From assembly GCF_038433205.1 (NCBI RefSeq), contig NZ_JBCDNA010000001.1, forward strand, positions 868,001 through 932,000: 64,000 bases of DNA, given 5' to 3'. The translations under genes and the position numbers were made by a program. The notes beneath the pieces were generated by a model. That model was not told where the DNA came from and made no database searches. It saw only the letters and a list, made by a program, of their open reading frames with translations. The stretch's first letter is position 1; every line of letters starts with the position of its first letter. Source of the stretch: Lutimonas vermicola (GTDB lineage: Bacteria; Bacteroidota; Bacteroidia; Flavobacteriales; Flavobacteriaceae). This document shows, piece after piece, positions 8,174-15,686 of this stretch.

Positions 8174-8886
8174 ACAATTGATTTTTCTCCGGGAATTCCT
8201 ATGGTGTCAAGAGCTTTGGCATACAAAGCCAGGGCATTACCTCTTAAGCTATTAGCTTCCAATCCAACGTGATGTAAAGAATTTTTCATGCATTCTCCAT
8301 TACATACTCCACAATGGCCGCTTAAGTCTGTCGTGGCGGAAAATTCAGATAAAATTGTCATACAGTTAAAATGAATTTCTTCAAATTTGGCTGTAAATTC
8401 ATCCGGGTTTTTGCGCATTTCTGCCTGTAATAATTCAATTGAATGCTCCATATGCTCTTTTTCTTCTTCTGCGATTGATAAAAAAAGGTCTTTGGATTCA
8501 CCCCCTAAAGCATTTCCTGCATCTTGATACATAGAAATCGCAAATGCTTCCAGCATTACTTCCTGAATAATGATACAAGCTATAAAATCATTCTTTTCGG
8601 CATATTGAAGAAATTGAGTCCGTACTCTTCGCCAATATTCACCCTTAAGGTTAATCGTAATGTTCAGCCCTGCTTTTTTTGCATAGGCCAAAAAGCCTTC
8701 CGCATGTGATCGCTCACTATTTGCGTGTTCCACGGCTTCCATTTTTTCATAGGGATCATCAACAGTATCCGCCAAAGAAGCAAAATTGCTCATTCCTATC
8801 AGCTCTCCTGTAATCGCCTGAGAATAAATATCAGAAATGACATTAAATACCTCGATACTTTTAAATGTTTGATTAAGTGTTTTCAT
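8149..8886 (-). CDS. ADO-like ferritin-fold di-iron protein (aldehyde-deformylating oxygenase homologue)
   Basis: A 245-residue helical protein resembling cyanobacterial aldehyde-deformylating oxygenase, which turns fatty aldehyde into an alkane plus formate. All six iron ligands fall in matching positions: Glu28 (TGELIGM), Glu58 and His61 (SERSHAEGF), Glu113 (MLEAFAI), Glu142 and His145 (EEKEH). The C-terminal helix (LYAKALDTIG) also matches. A difference is a Cys-rich insert, HCGVCNGEC, with Cys192, Cys195 and Cys199, absent from the cyanobacterial protein as I remember it. Coupling to the reductase gene supports a shared pathway. It could act as a different di-iron oxygenase on an aldehyde or amine lipid. 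Confidence 0.8.
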   Translation of the reverse strand: MKTLNQTFKSIEVFNVISDIYSQAITGELIGMSNFASLADTVDDPYEKMEAVEHANSERSHAEGFLAYAKKAGLNITINLKGEYWRRVRTQFLQYAEKNDFIACIIIQEVMLEAFAISMYQDAGNALGGESKDLFLSIAEEEKEHMEHSIELLQAEMRKNPDEFTAKFEEIHFNCMTILSEFSATTDLSGHCGVCNGECMKNSLHHVGLEANSLRGNALALYAKALDTIGIPGEKSIVWIAKLPA

Positions 8887-8913
8887 GTTTCTTTGGTTTT
8901 AGAGATGAATATA

Positions 8914-9966
8914 TTAAACTGTTGAAAAATCTTTAAATGGAACCCCTTTTTTAATCAACTGCATTAATCCCTGACTGTTTTTTAAGCTAACAAGCATGCC
9001 AACCGAGTAAAATGTAATTTTAAAAAATCCTGGTAAGTATTTTGCTAAAGGATCATTTTCATGTAATCCAAAAGAAACAAAGGCATATGTTTTTTTATAA
9101 ACTTCATGCTTTGCTCTATAAATAAGTTCTTTGATCAAATCTGCATCGTAACTCGAAACCGCCAAATATTTCAAATAGAGCATCTTGATGGGTTCATTTT
9201 GTTTTGGAAGTTTTGTCGTTTCGGTCAATGGACGAATTGTATTGATAGCCGAAATGAAAAGCTTCAAGTACCAGGGCATTTTAAGAACCAGATGTTGTTT
9301 CATATTTGAAGTATCCAATAAACACATGACTGCTATAATAGCTTCATTAGACCGGACACAGAAAATTGAAGTTTCTTTTAAATGATCTTTTGATATGACG
9401 TTTGCCAATTCATGTTTGCTGTAAAATTCATTCAGGAAATCCAGTATTTCAACTGTCGCTGTAGTAACTTCAATATTGTATTTTTTATGTTCTCCTTTCT
9501 TTTTCGCGCCTATAAATTGAACTATTTTAAAGGTTCCAATAGTGTCAAAGTCAGGATAATTCCTCCTTTCACTGAAGAAAACAAAGGGTCTCTTATTTCC
9601 TTTTGCCACATTTAAAAAAGCGAAATCTGCATTTTCAGATTCCAAATATTTAGTTACCTCATTGGTGAGCTGCAAACCTATTCCCTGATTTCGATGCGTT
9701 TTAGCTACTTTAAAATCACTGATATAATAAAGCGGATAAATCCCTTTTTGTATATAAACATCCTCTTGCGTAACACAAATAGATCCTACTATATTTTTAT
9801 GCTCCTCGGCAATATACACTTTGCTCTTACCCCTTAATTCGACCAAATTAAAGAACGAAGGGTCCCTGTCTGTTCGAAGTCCTATGGTACCAGCCATGTC
9901 TGCGTCATTGGTAAGCCTCAAAAGCTGAGCATTATCTTCGAGAGTTGCGATGCGATACTTTATCAT
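8914..9966 (-). CDS. Tandem GNAT-type N-acyltransferase
   Basis: A 350-residue protein starting MIKYRIATLEDNAQ. I chose this ATG because an upstream in-frame ATG (10062) lies before the predicted transcription start, and the extra 32 residues look non-coding. The N-terminal half is a GNAT domain (residues 3-160) with the acetyl-CoA loop THRNQGIG. The C-terminal half, with YLAVSSYDADLIKELIYRA and a VSFGLHENDPL strand, looks like a second, degenerate GNAT fold. It is first in the operon with the ADO-like, AAR-like and DUF3419 proteins (27-bp gap to the next gene). It may acylate an amine in the same pathway; the substrate is unknown. Confidence 0.75.
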   Translation of the reverse strand: MIKYRIATLEDNAQLLRLTNDADMAGTIGLRTDRDPSFFNLVELRGKSKVYIAEEHKNIVGSICVTQEDVYIQKGIYPLYYISDFKVAKTHRNQGIGLQLTNEVTKYLESENADFAFLNVAKGNKRPFVFFSERRNYPDFDTIGTFKIVQFIGAKKKGEHKKYNIEVTTATVEILDFLNEFYSKHELANVISKDHLKETSIFCVRSNEAIIAVMCLLDTSNMKQHLVLKMPWYLKLFISAINTIRPLTETTKLPKQNEPIKMLYLKYLAVSSYDADLIKELIYRAKHEVYKKTYAFVSFGLHENDPLAKYLPGFFKITFYSVGMLVSLKNSQGLMQLIKKGVPFKDFSTV

Positions 9967-10034
9967 TATAATTGGTTTATTCTTATCGATTCGGATGTCA
10001 CTGCGCAACAAAGAACCATAACATAAAGTTAAAT

Positions 10035-10042
10035 CAAATCTA
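10035..10042 (-). promoter_or_regulatory. Bacteroidetes -7 promoter element of the GNAT/ADO/AAR/DUF3419 operon
   Basis: The minus strand reads TAGATTTG, a perfect match to the TAnnTTTG -7 consensus, 69 bp upstream of the chosen GNAT start. No good -33 element (TTG/TTTG) is visible at the normal distance, and a palindrome lies further upstream at 10061-10097. This pattern suggests activator dependence. Confidence 0.55.
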
Positions 10043-10060
10043 AATTTTATGGCTAAAAAC

Positions 10061-10097
10061 ATGTCCTAAAATATTCTTATCGTAAGAATTGGGACAT
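10061..10097. promoter_or_regulatory. Imperfect palindrome upstream of the AAR/ADO operon promoter
   Basis: Outer arms ATGTCC (10061-10066) and GGACAT (10092-10097) enclose inner arms ATTCTTA (10073-10079) and TAAGAAT (10083-10089) around a TCG centre. It lies about 20 bp upstream of the -7 element and has no T-run, so an operator is more likely than a terminator. Confidence 0.45.
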
Positions 10098-10155
10098 ATT
10101 TAAGGGTCATGTATTCTTAAGGTAGTCGAATTGACTTTTGAATTCCCTCATTATC

Positions 10156-10187
10156 GCATTCAAGCATTCCTGCATTCAAGCATTAAA
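10156..10187. repeat. Four tandem GCATT octamers
   Basis: Four 8-bp units, GCATTCAA, GCATTCCT, GCATTCAA and GCATTAAA, in the gap between the GNAT operon promoter and the MBL hydrolase gene. Same family and orientation as the array at 766-821. Confidence 0.75.
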
Positions 10188-10260
10188 ACAAACCCAAAAC
10201 TCTAGCTATTTGAAGGTTAATTGCTTAACTTAGTGTAATACTTTTTTAAGCCTGTTGATC

Positions 10261-11634
10261 ATGGAGACAGAAAAAATAAATATCCACTTTTTAGGGGCTG
10301 CCGGAACCGTGACCGGTTCAAAATATCTTTTGGAAACTACCGACAAAAAAATTTTAATAGACTGCGGGCTTTTTCAGGGACTCAAGGAACTCCGTTTAAA
10401 GAACTGGGAATATCCCCCGGTAAAAGCGTCTGATATTGACGCTGTCCTGTTAACCCATGGACACCTTGATCACACCGGATATTTACCGAGATTGGTAAAA
10501 CAGGGGTTTAATGGTTCAATCTATGGAACCAATCCAACCTTAGACATTGCTGCGATCATATTGAATGACAGTGCCAGGATTCAGGAACAGGAAGCAGAAC
10601 GTGCCAACAAAGAAGGGTATTCTAAACATCATCCTGCCAAACCTTTATACGATTTGGCTGATGTTGAAATTACGCTTCCACATTTCAAAAGGATTCCGCC
10701 GGCAAGGTGGATTTCACTTTATGAAGGGATGAAAGTGAGGTTTTCTTATAATGGCCATATCCTGGGAGCCACTTTCATAGAATTAGAGGTAAACGGCAAA
10801 CGATTTGTTTTCTCCGGGGATATTGGCAGGACAAATGACCTTCTTTTATATCCACCATTAAAACCAAAAAAAGCCGATATACTTTTTATTGAATCTACCT
10901 ACGGGGGCAGGATTCATCCTGATGAATCAGAGGCTATCCCTGTCATAGAAAAACTTGTGAATGAAACTGTTGCAAAAGGCGGCAGTTTATTTATTCCCAG
11001 TTTTTCTGTTGAACGGGCCCAATTGCTGATGTTGATTTTTTACAGGTTGATCAAGGAAAACAGAATACCAAGAATTCCAATGATTATGGATAGTCCCATG
11101 GGATCGGATGTATTAGAGCTGTTTCATCGTACAAGGGACTGGCACAGGTTAGGCGAGATCGAGTGCTTTGAAATGTGTTCAAAATTTTCAGTGGTTCAGA
11201 GTTTTCGCGAAACATTGCTTATCCGCGAGAATAGGGATCCTAAAATTGTCATTGCAGGGAGCGGTATGCTTACAGGAGGCAGGATCTTAAATTACTTGGA
11301 AGTGCAAGCCGAAAACCCAATAAACACCCTTCTTTTTGTAGGTTATCAGGCTGAAGGCACACGCGGGCGAAAATTACTTGATGGTGAAAAAGGATTTAAG
11401 GCCTATGGAAAATGGGTTCCTTTTAATATGCGAATAGAGGTGATTGAAGGGCTTTCAGCCCATGCCGATCACACTGAACTTTTAGATTGGTTAAAGGAAC
11501 TTAAGAATAAGCCTGACCGGATTTTTATTGTTCACGGAGAAAGAGAAGCCACGGAAGCTCTGCAACTTGGCATCAAAGAAACCTTTAACTGGGAGGCTGA
11601 ACTACCTGAATTGTACAGCATTAAAACGGTATAA
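10261..11634 (+). CDS. MBL-fold beta-CASP/RMMBL hydrolase (YSH1/CPSF-like RNA-processing exonuclease)
   Basis: A 457-residue cytoplasmic zinc hydrolase. Visible motifs: THGHLDH (65-71), the metal His166 (NGHILGA), Asp187 (FSGDIGR), a beta-CASP insertion with SFSVERAQ and a C-terminal RMMBL part with GLSAHADH (397-404) and VHGE near 425. Members of this family process or degrade RNA; the bacterial targets are mostly unknown. Translation could also begin at a TTG two codons upstream (10255), but the ATG at 10261 is preferred. It stands alone between the AAR/ADO operon and the light-stress block. Confidence 0.88.
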   Translation: METEKINIHFLGAAGTVTGSKYLLETTDKKILIDCGLFQGLKELRLKNWEYPPVKASDIDAVLLTHGHLDHTGYLPRLVKQGFNGSIYGTNPTLDIAAIILNDSARIQEQEAERANKEGYSKHHPAKPLYDLADVEITLPHFKRIPPARWISLYEGMKVRFSYNGHILGATFIELEVNGKRFVFSGDIGRTNDLLLYPPLKPKKADILFIESTYGGRIHPDESEAIPVIEKLVNETVAKGGSLFIPSFSVERAQLLMLIFYRLIKENRIPRIPMIMDSPMGSDVLELFHRTRDWHRLGEIECFEMCSKFSVVQSFRETLLIRENRDPKIVIAGSGMLTGGRILNYLEVQAENPINTLLFVGYQAEGTRGRKLLDGEKGFKAYGKWVPFNMRIEVIEGLSAHADHTELLDWLKELKNKPDRIFIVHGEREATEALQLGIKETFNWEAELPELYSIKTV

Positions 11635-11692
11635 CTCTCAATGCTATAAAGCAAATACAGACGGGATGAATTTTTTTGTTTAACAGAGTCAA

Positions 11693-12946
11693 TTATTGAC
11701 GGACACTGTTTAACGTTTGAATCACACCGAGAGCAGCTCTTTCCCCTGCAATCATGGCAGCATTGAGTGAGCCATTTAGTTGCGTATCGCCGGCGAGAAA
11801 AATAGTGCTTGTTAAACGCGTTTCAGAAGGAAGCATTTCATACTGTACATGATCAAGCCTGGGCAAGGCCCTTGAAATCTTGAATTGCTTTAAAAATATA
11901 CAGGAATCAATGTCGCAAAACTGCTGTAATTCCTTTCGAACCCGAGCAATAAGCTCAGTATCAGATAAGTCGTGATTTTTGACTATAGTTACCGATAGGA
12001 GTTCTTTTTCAGGTGTTTGACCGGTTTCCAGGCTCGTATGGTAAAATATATTATTGATAAGTGCATCAGTATCTGCTATAAGGCCAATTAATGGTTTCTT
12101 TATGATCCTCTTGCTTGTTTCAAAATATAACGTATCGCAAGATTTCCATGCGATGGCTTGTTTGCTTAAATTTTGAATAAGCCCGCTTGCTTCTGTTGCT
12201 ACAATGGTAAAATCCGTTTTAAGTTTTTCACCGTTTTTAAGTGTTATTTCCTGATCCTTGACTGAAGCCACCGGTGAATTAAATTTAAAAATGGTAGTCT
12301 TTAAATTTTGAGCAAGTTGTTTTGGAATGGCTTCAATCCCCGTTTTTGGAAGTGCTGCATAACCCTCCCCAAACATTTTATACACGAACTCAAACATTCT
12401 GCTCGATGTCTCGAGATCGGGTTCTAAAAAGATGCCGCTAAAAAAGGGTTTGAAAAATTGTTGAATCATTTCGTCCGAAAAGCCAACATCCTGCAGGTAA
12501 GCCAGGGTCGTTTTCTCCTTTTCAGAGAAAATGTCAGATAAGGCTTTGTTTTTTAACCTCTTATTGAGTTTCAGTATATTCAGTTTGTCTTCCAAAGTTC
12601 CAATTCCTGAAAACAGGGTTGAAAACAGCAAAGAAAAATCTCTCAACGGATCTCCAATGACAGTCTGTTTGCCCGATTTAAAAATCGCGGCACCTGGCAC
12701 AAACCTTTGCAAGTCCAGGGCCTTAAAATCCAAGTACTTTTGTGCTGCAGGATATGCTGTTAAAAGTACTTGAAAGCCATGGTCCAATTGATAACCATTG
12801 ATCAGATCAGTTTTAACGCGCCCTCCCACTCTGTCAGAAGCTTCTATAACAACAGGCAAATACCCATGATCTTCTAGAACTTTTGCGGCAATTAAACCAC
12901 TGATACCAGCACCGATGATATGTATTTTATGATCCTCTGTATTCAT
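11693..12946 (-). CDS. FAD-dependent oxidoreductase, amine oxidase/phytoene desaturase-like
   Basis: A 417-residue flavoprotein beginning MNTEDHKIHIIGAGISG. This ATG is preferred over one six codons upstream because the dinucleotide fold starts immediately. Visible are GAGISG (FAD phosphate site), the second motif ASDRVGGRVKT and a C-terminal FAD motif FLAGDTQLNGSLNAAMIAGE. Proteins of this type recur beside photolyase genes in marine Flavobacteriia and may act in carotenoid, quinone or polyunsaturated-lipid chemistry; the substrate here is unknown. It diverges from the glutathione peroxidase gene across the inverted repeat at 13000-13037. Confidence 0.8.
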   Translation of the reverse strand: MNTEDHKIHIIGAGISGLIAAKVLEDHGYLPVVIEASDRVGGRVKTDLINGYQLDHGFQVLLTAYPAAQKYLDFKALDLQRFVPGAAIFKSGKQTVIGDPLRDFSLLFSTLFSGIGTLEDKLNILKLNKRLKNKALSDIFSEKEKTTLAYLQDVGFSDEMIQQFFKPFFSGIFLEPDLETSSRMFEFVYKMFGEGYAALPKTGIEAIPKQLAQNLKTTIFKFNSPVASVKDQEITLKNGEKLKTDFTIVATEASGLIQNLSKQAIAWKSCDTLYFETSKRIIKKPLIGLIADTDALINNIFYHTSLETGQTPEKELLSVTIVKNHDLSDTELIARVRKELQQFCDIDSCIFLKQFKISRALPRLDHVQYEMLPSETRLTSTIFLAGDTQLNGSLNAAMIAGERAALGVIQTLNSVRQ

Positions 12947-12999
12947 AAGCACCAATTTAAGCAAAAGATATTTTTTTGTCGTTAATGTAAGGGTTTAAA

Positions 13000-13037
13000 T
13001 TTTTGTTTAATAATATTATTTTAAAATTGAACAAAAA
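13000..13037. promoter_or_regulatory. Inverted-repeat operator B of the light/oxidative-stress block
   Basis: Arms TTTTTGTTTAAT (13000-13011) and ATTGAACAAAAA (13026-13037) pair at 11 of 12 positions around a 14-bp spacer. A -7-like TATCTTTA (13043-13050) follows towards the glutathione peroxidase gene. The core TGTTTAA-N16-TTRAACA is shared with the site at 17744-17777 at the other end of the block. Confidence 0.6.
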
Positions 13038-13071
13038 TTAGATATCTTTACCAAAGTTAAAAAACAAAGAC

Positions 13072-13596
13072 ATGAAAACAATTGATAAAGCCAAAATAGT
13101 AACGCGTAAATCGAATGATACAAAAAAACCATCAGTTTATGATATTGCTATCAATTCTTTACAAGGACAACCGATCTCTTTACATGAATTTCAAGGAAAG
13201 AAAATACTTTTTGTCAATGTTGCTTCAGAATGTGGATTTACAAAACAATATAAAGACCTCCAGGCTTTAAATGATCAATATCAAAACAGTTTAGTAATTA
13301 TTGGATCACCATGTAACCAATTTGGCAAACAAGAGCCTGGTGATGCTTTGCAGATTCAAAACTTTTGTGAGTTGAATTTTGGTGTTAAATTTTTACTCAC
13401 TGAAAAGATTGATGTTAAAGGTAGTAAGCAGCATAATTTATATAAATGGCTTACAAACAGAAGCTTAAATAATGAAAAGAATTCAAGTGTTAAATGGAAT
13501 TTTCAAAAATATTTAGTTGATGAAAAAGGACGTTTAATTGATTATTATTTTTCAATTACGAATCCTATGAGCTCCAAAATAACTAAGCATCTGTAA
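13072..13596 (+). CDS. Glutathione peroxidase family thiol peroxidase
   Basis: A 174-residue cytoplasmic peroxidase of the GPx/BsaA family, which reduces hydroperoxides using thioredoxin or another thiol donor. Catalytic residues are Cys54 (ASECGFTKQY), Gln83 in PCNQFGKQEPG, and Trp142/Asn143 in KWNFQKYL. Cys99 is a plausible resolving cysteine. A basic, probably disordered stretch of about 20 residues precedes the domain; no signal peptide is seen. Its stop overlaps the start of the next membrane-protein gene by one base. Placement next to photolyases fits a light and peroxide stress role. Confidence 0.9.
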   Translation: MKTIDKAKIVTRKSNDTKKPSVYDIAINSLQGQPISLHEFQGKKILFVNVASECGFTKQYKDLQALNDQYQNSLVIIGSPCNQFGKQEPGDALQIQNFCELNFGVKFLLTEKIDVKGSKQHNLYKWLTNRSLNNEKNSSVKWNFQKYLVDEKGRLIDYYFSITNPMSSKITKHL

Positions 13597-14009
13597 TGTC
13601 TATAACGATTCTGCGACTTTTAATCGATTTTGGATTAGTTGTGTTGATTTGGATTGTCCAACGCATTGTATATCCTAGTTTTCTTTATTATAAGCCTAAT
13701 GATCTAATCAAGTGGCACAGAGCATATACTTCTCGTTTTACTTTTATAGTGATGCCACTGATGCTTGGTCAATTAGGTATTTCTATTTATCAACTGATCA
13801 TTAAAATTGATCTTTATACAGTGTTGAGCTTGATTATTATAATTCTGATATGGGTATCTACTTTCCTGCAGTTTGTACCTATTCATACTGAAATTCACAA
13901 AGGGAAAGTCAGTCAAAAATTGTTGGATACACTAATAAAAAAGAATTGGATCAGAACTTTTCTGTGGACGGTATTATTTCTGTATAGTATGCTTGTCACT
14001 TATATATAA
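13596..14009 (+). CDS. Four-helix integral membrane protein
   Basis: A 137-residue protein with about four transmembrane helices and a conserved-looking loop WHRAYTSRFTFIVMP near residue 42, plus VPIHTEIHKGK near residue 94. The His and Arg pairs in the loops suggest a cofactor or proton role, but I do not recognise a characterised family. Translation is coupled to the glutathione peroxidase (TAATG overlap). Related small membrane proteins accompany photolyase clusters in marine Flavobacteriia, from general knowledge. Confidence 0.75.
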   Translation: MSITILRLLIDFGLVVLIWIVQRIVYPSFLYYKPNDLIKWHRAYTSRFTFIVMPLMLGQLGISIYQLIIKIDLYTVLSLIIIILIWVSTFLQFVPIHTEIHKGKVSQKLLDTLIKKNWIRTFLWTVLFLYSMLVTYI

Positions 14010-14030
14010 TATGAATGCTTCAGCTTTTTT

Positions 14031-15518
14031 TTACGGCTCACTTAGGGTTGTCAAGTATAATTCTCCATTTTTAAGATGCTTTTGACGTTTCTCATCAGGC
14101 ATTTTGTCAAACATGCGCACCAGCATACCCAACCTCGGGTTTTGCATAAAAAAATCCCGGTGTACATGCATAAACCGCCAAAACAATCCATCCCATACAG
14201 CCTGCCATTCTCCTTTCTTAAAATTACTCATTTTCATTACATAATTGCTACCACTGATGTATGGCTTGGAAGCCATTAATCCGCCATCGGCGTATTGGCT
14301 CATCCCATAGACGTTAGGAACCATCACCCAGTCATAGGCATCAATAAACAACTCCATAAACCAGCGATAAACTTCGTCAGGATCAAACTCACACAGCATC
14401 ATGAAATTACCTAATACCATCAACCGTTCAATATGATGACAATATCCTGTTTTCAATACCTTCTTAATGGTGATATCGACAGGATCTATCCCTGTTGTAC
14501 CGTTATAAAAAGAAGCCGGGATTTTCTTTGAAAAACGCCAAAAGTTCCCGGTGCGCTGGTCTGACCCCCTTGTAGTGTACATACCTCTTATAAATTCCCG
14601 CCACCCAATTATCTGCCTTACGAAACCTTCGGTTGAATTAATAGGAACATCGTGCTTTTCTGCATAAACCAAACAACGATCAACAATTTCCTGAGGTGTT
14701 ATTAGGCCTGTATTTAACATGGGTGTTAAAACGCTGTGATGTAAAAATGAATTTTCTGCAAGTATCGCATCTTCATAAGGGCCAAACTCCATAAACCTGT
14801 GCTCAAAAAACTGATCCAGCCATTGATCCGTTGTTTGGTGATCAGTCGGGTATAAAGGGTTGTCCGTAAGGTTGCCCAAATGCTGAGAAAAGTGGGCTTG
14901 AACATAGTCTCCTGCTTCTTCATAACAGGCGTCAGTATCCGGAAACTGAATATGAGGTGGATTTTTTTTTGCCGGATACTTTTTGCGGTTGTCACTATCA
15001 TAAGTCCATTTTCCGCCCGCAGGATTTCCTTCTGAGGATAACAAAATATTGCGTTTCTTTCTTTCTTCTATATAAAAACCAGTCTGATGGTATTTTTTTT
15101 TATCGCTTCTAAAAAAATGCAACAAATCATCATTTGAATTGAGAAACATGGGGGAACTCAATTTTTCAATAAGGATATCATGTGCTGAGCATGAGGCTTC
15201 TGTCCTCTTCTCCAGCCAGCAATCTGTGGGGTCTATATAGCTGATTTTTTGAATTTCCTGCTGCTTCAATTCGGCAATAAGCATCCTGATATCTGATCTT
15301 TGTTCTATAGCTTCAACATAGCATACTTCAAAACCCATAGACCCTAAATAACTTTCATAAGATTTCATAGAAGCCCTGTGAAATGCTATTTTTTGCTTGT
15401 GAAAAGGGTATTGTTTAAAAAATAAAAACTCCTCTATCAGGTAGACTATAGCCTGGTTATGTATCCAGGATGGATCCCGAAACAGCTGATGAGGAAATAT
15501 AAGGTGGGCTGTTTTCAT
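14031..15518 (-). CDS. Photolyase-related protein (DPRP/PhrB-like) lacking the usual Fe-S cysteine segment
   Basis: A 495-residue flavoprotein of the cryptochrome/photolyase-related clade whose studied members (PhrB, CryB) repair 6-4 photoproducts or sense light. The N-terminus is antenna-like (HLIFPHQLF). The FAD domain contains EGFVRQIIGWREFIRGMY, HHIERLMVLGNFMML and PNVYGMSQYADGG. Where PhrB has a CxxC...C segment supplying three of its four 4Fe-4S ligands, this protein reads NFKKGEWQAVWDGLFWRF with no cysteine, so the cluster is probably absent. It is the last gene of a minus-strand light-stress operon, 3 bp after the DUF2256 gene. Confidence 0.87.
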   Translation of the reverse strand: MKTAHLIFPHQLFRDPSWIHNQAIVYLIEEFLFFKQYPFHKQKIAFHRASMKSYESYLGSMGFEVCYVEAIEQRSDIRMLIAELKQQEIQKISYIDPTDCWLEKRTEASCSAHDILIEKLSSPMFLNSNDDLLHFFRSDKKKYHQTGFYIEERKKRNILLSSEGNPAGGKWTYDSDNRKKYPAKKNPPHIQFPDTDACYEEAGDYVQAHFSQHLGNLTDNPLYPTDHQTTDQWLDQFFEHRFMEFGPYEDAILAENSFLHHSVLTPMLNTGLITPQEIVDRCLVYAEKHDVPINSTEGFVRQIIGWREFIRGMYTTRGSDQRTGNFWRFSKKIPASFYNGTTGIDPVDITIKKVLKTGYCHHIERLMVLGNFMMLCEFDPDEVYRWFMELFIDAYDWVMVPNVYGMSQYADGGLMASKPYISGSNYVMKMSNFKKGEWQAVWDGLFWRFMHVHRDFFMQNPRLGMLVRMFDKMPDEKRQKHLKNGELYLTTLSEP

Positions 15519-15521
15519 TGC

Positions 15522-15650
15522 TTATTTATTTCTTCGGCATCGCTCGCTGCAATACCTTACTTCCTCCCAATTTGATGCCCATTTTTTGCGCCATGTAAAA
15601 GGACGCTCACAGACGATGCAAATTTTTTCAGGAAGGTGTTGTTTTTTCAT
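15522..15650 (-). CDS. DUF2256 small zinc-ribbon-like protein, 42 residues
   Basis: A short gene between the two photolyase-like genes. The product, starting MKKQHLPEKICIVCERPFTW, has CxxC (Cys11, Cys14) and CxxxC (Cys34, Cys38), giving four candidate zinc ligands, plus the RKKWASNW stretch typical of DUF2256 (COG4338). DUF2256 genes are regular partners of cryptochrome/photolyase genes, which matches this position. Function unknown; a nucleic-acid or protein-binding zinc knuckle is plausible. Confidence 0.85.
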   Translation of the reverse strand: MKKQHLPEKICIVCERPFTWRKKWASNWEEVRYCSERCRRNK

Positions 15651-15686
15651 TTTCGTGTATTCCTTTTATTATTCAGGAGTAATCGC

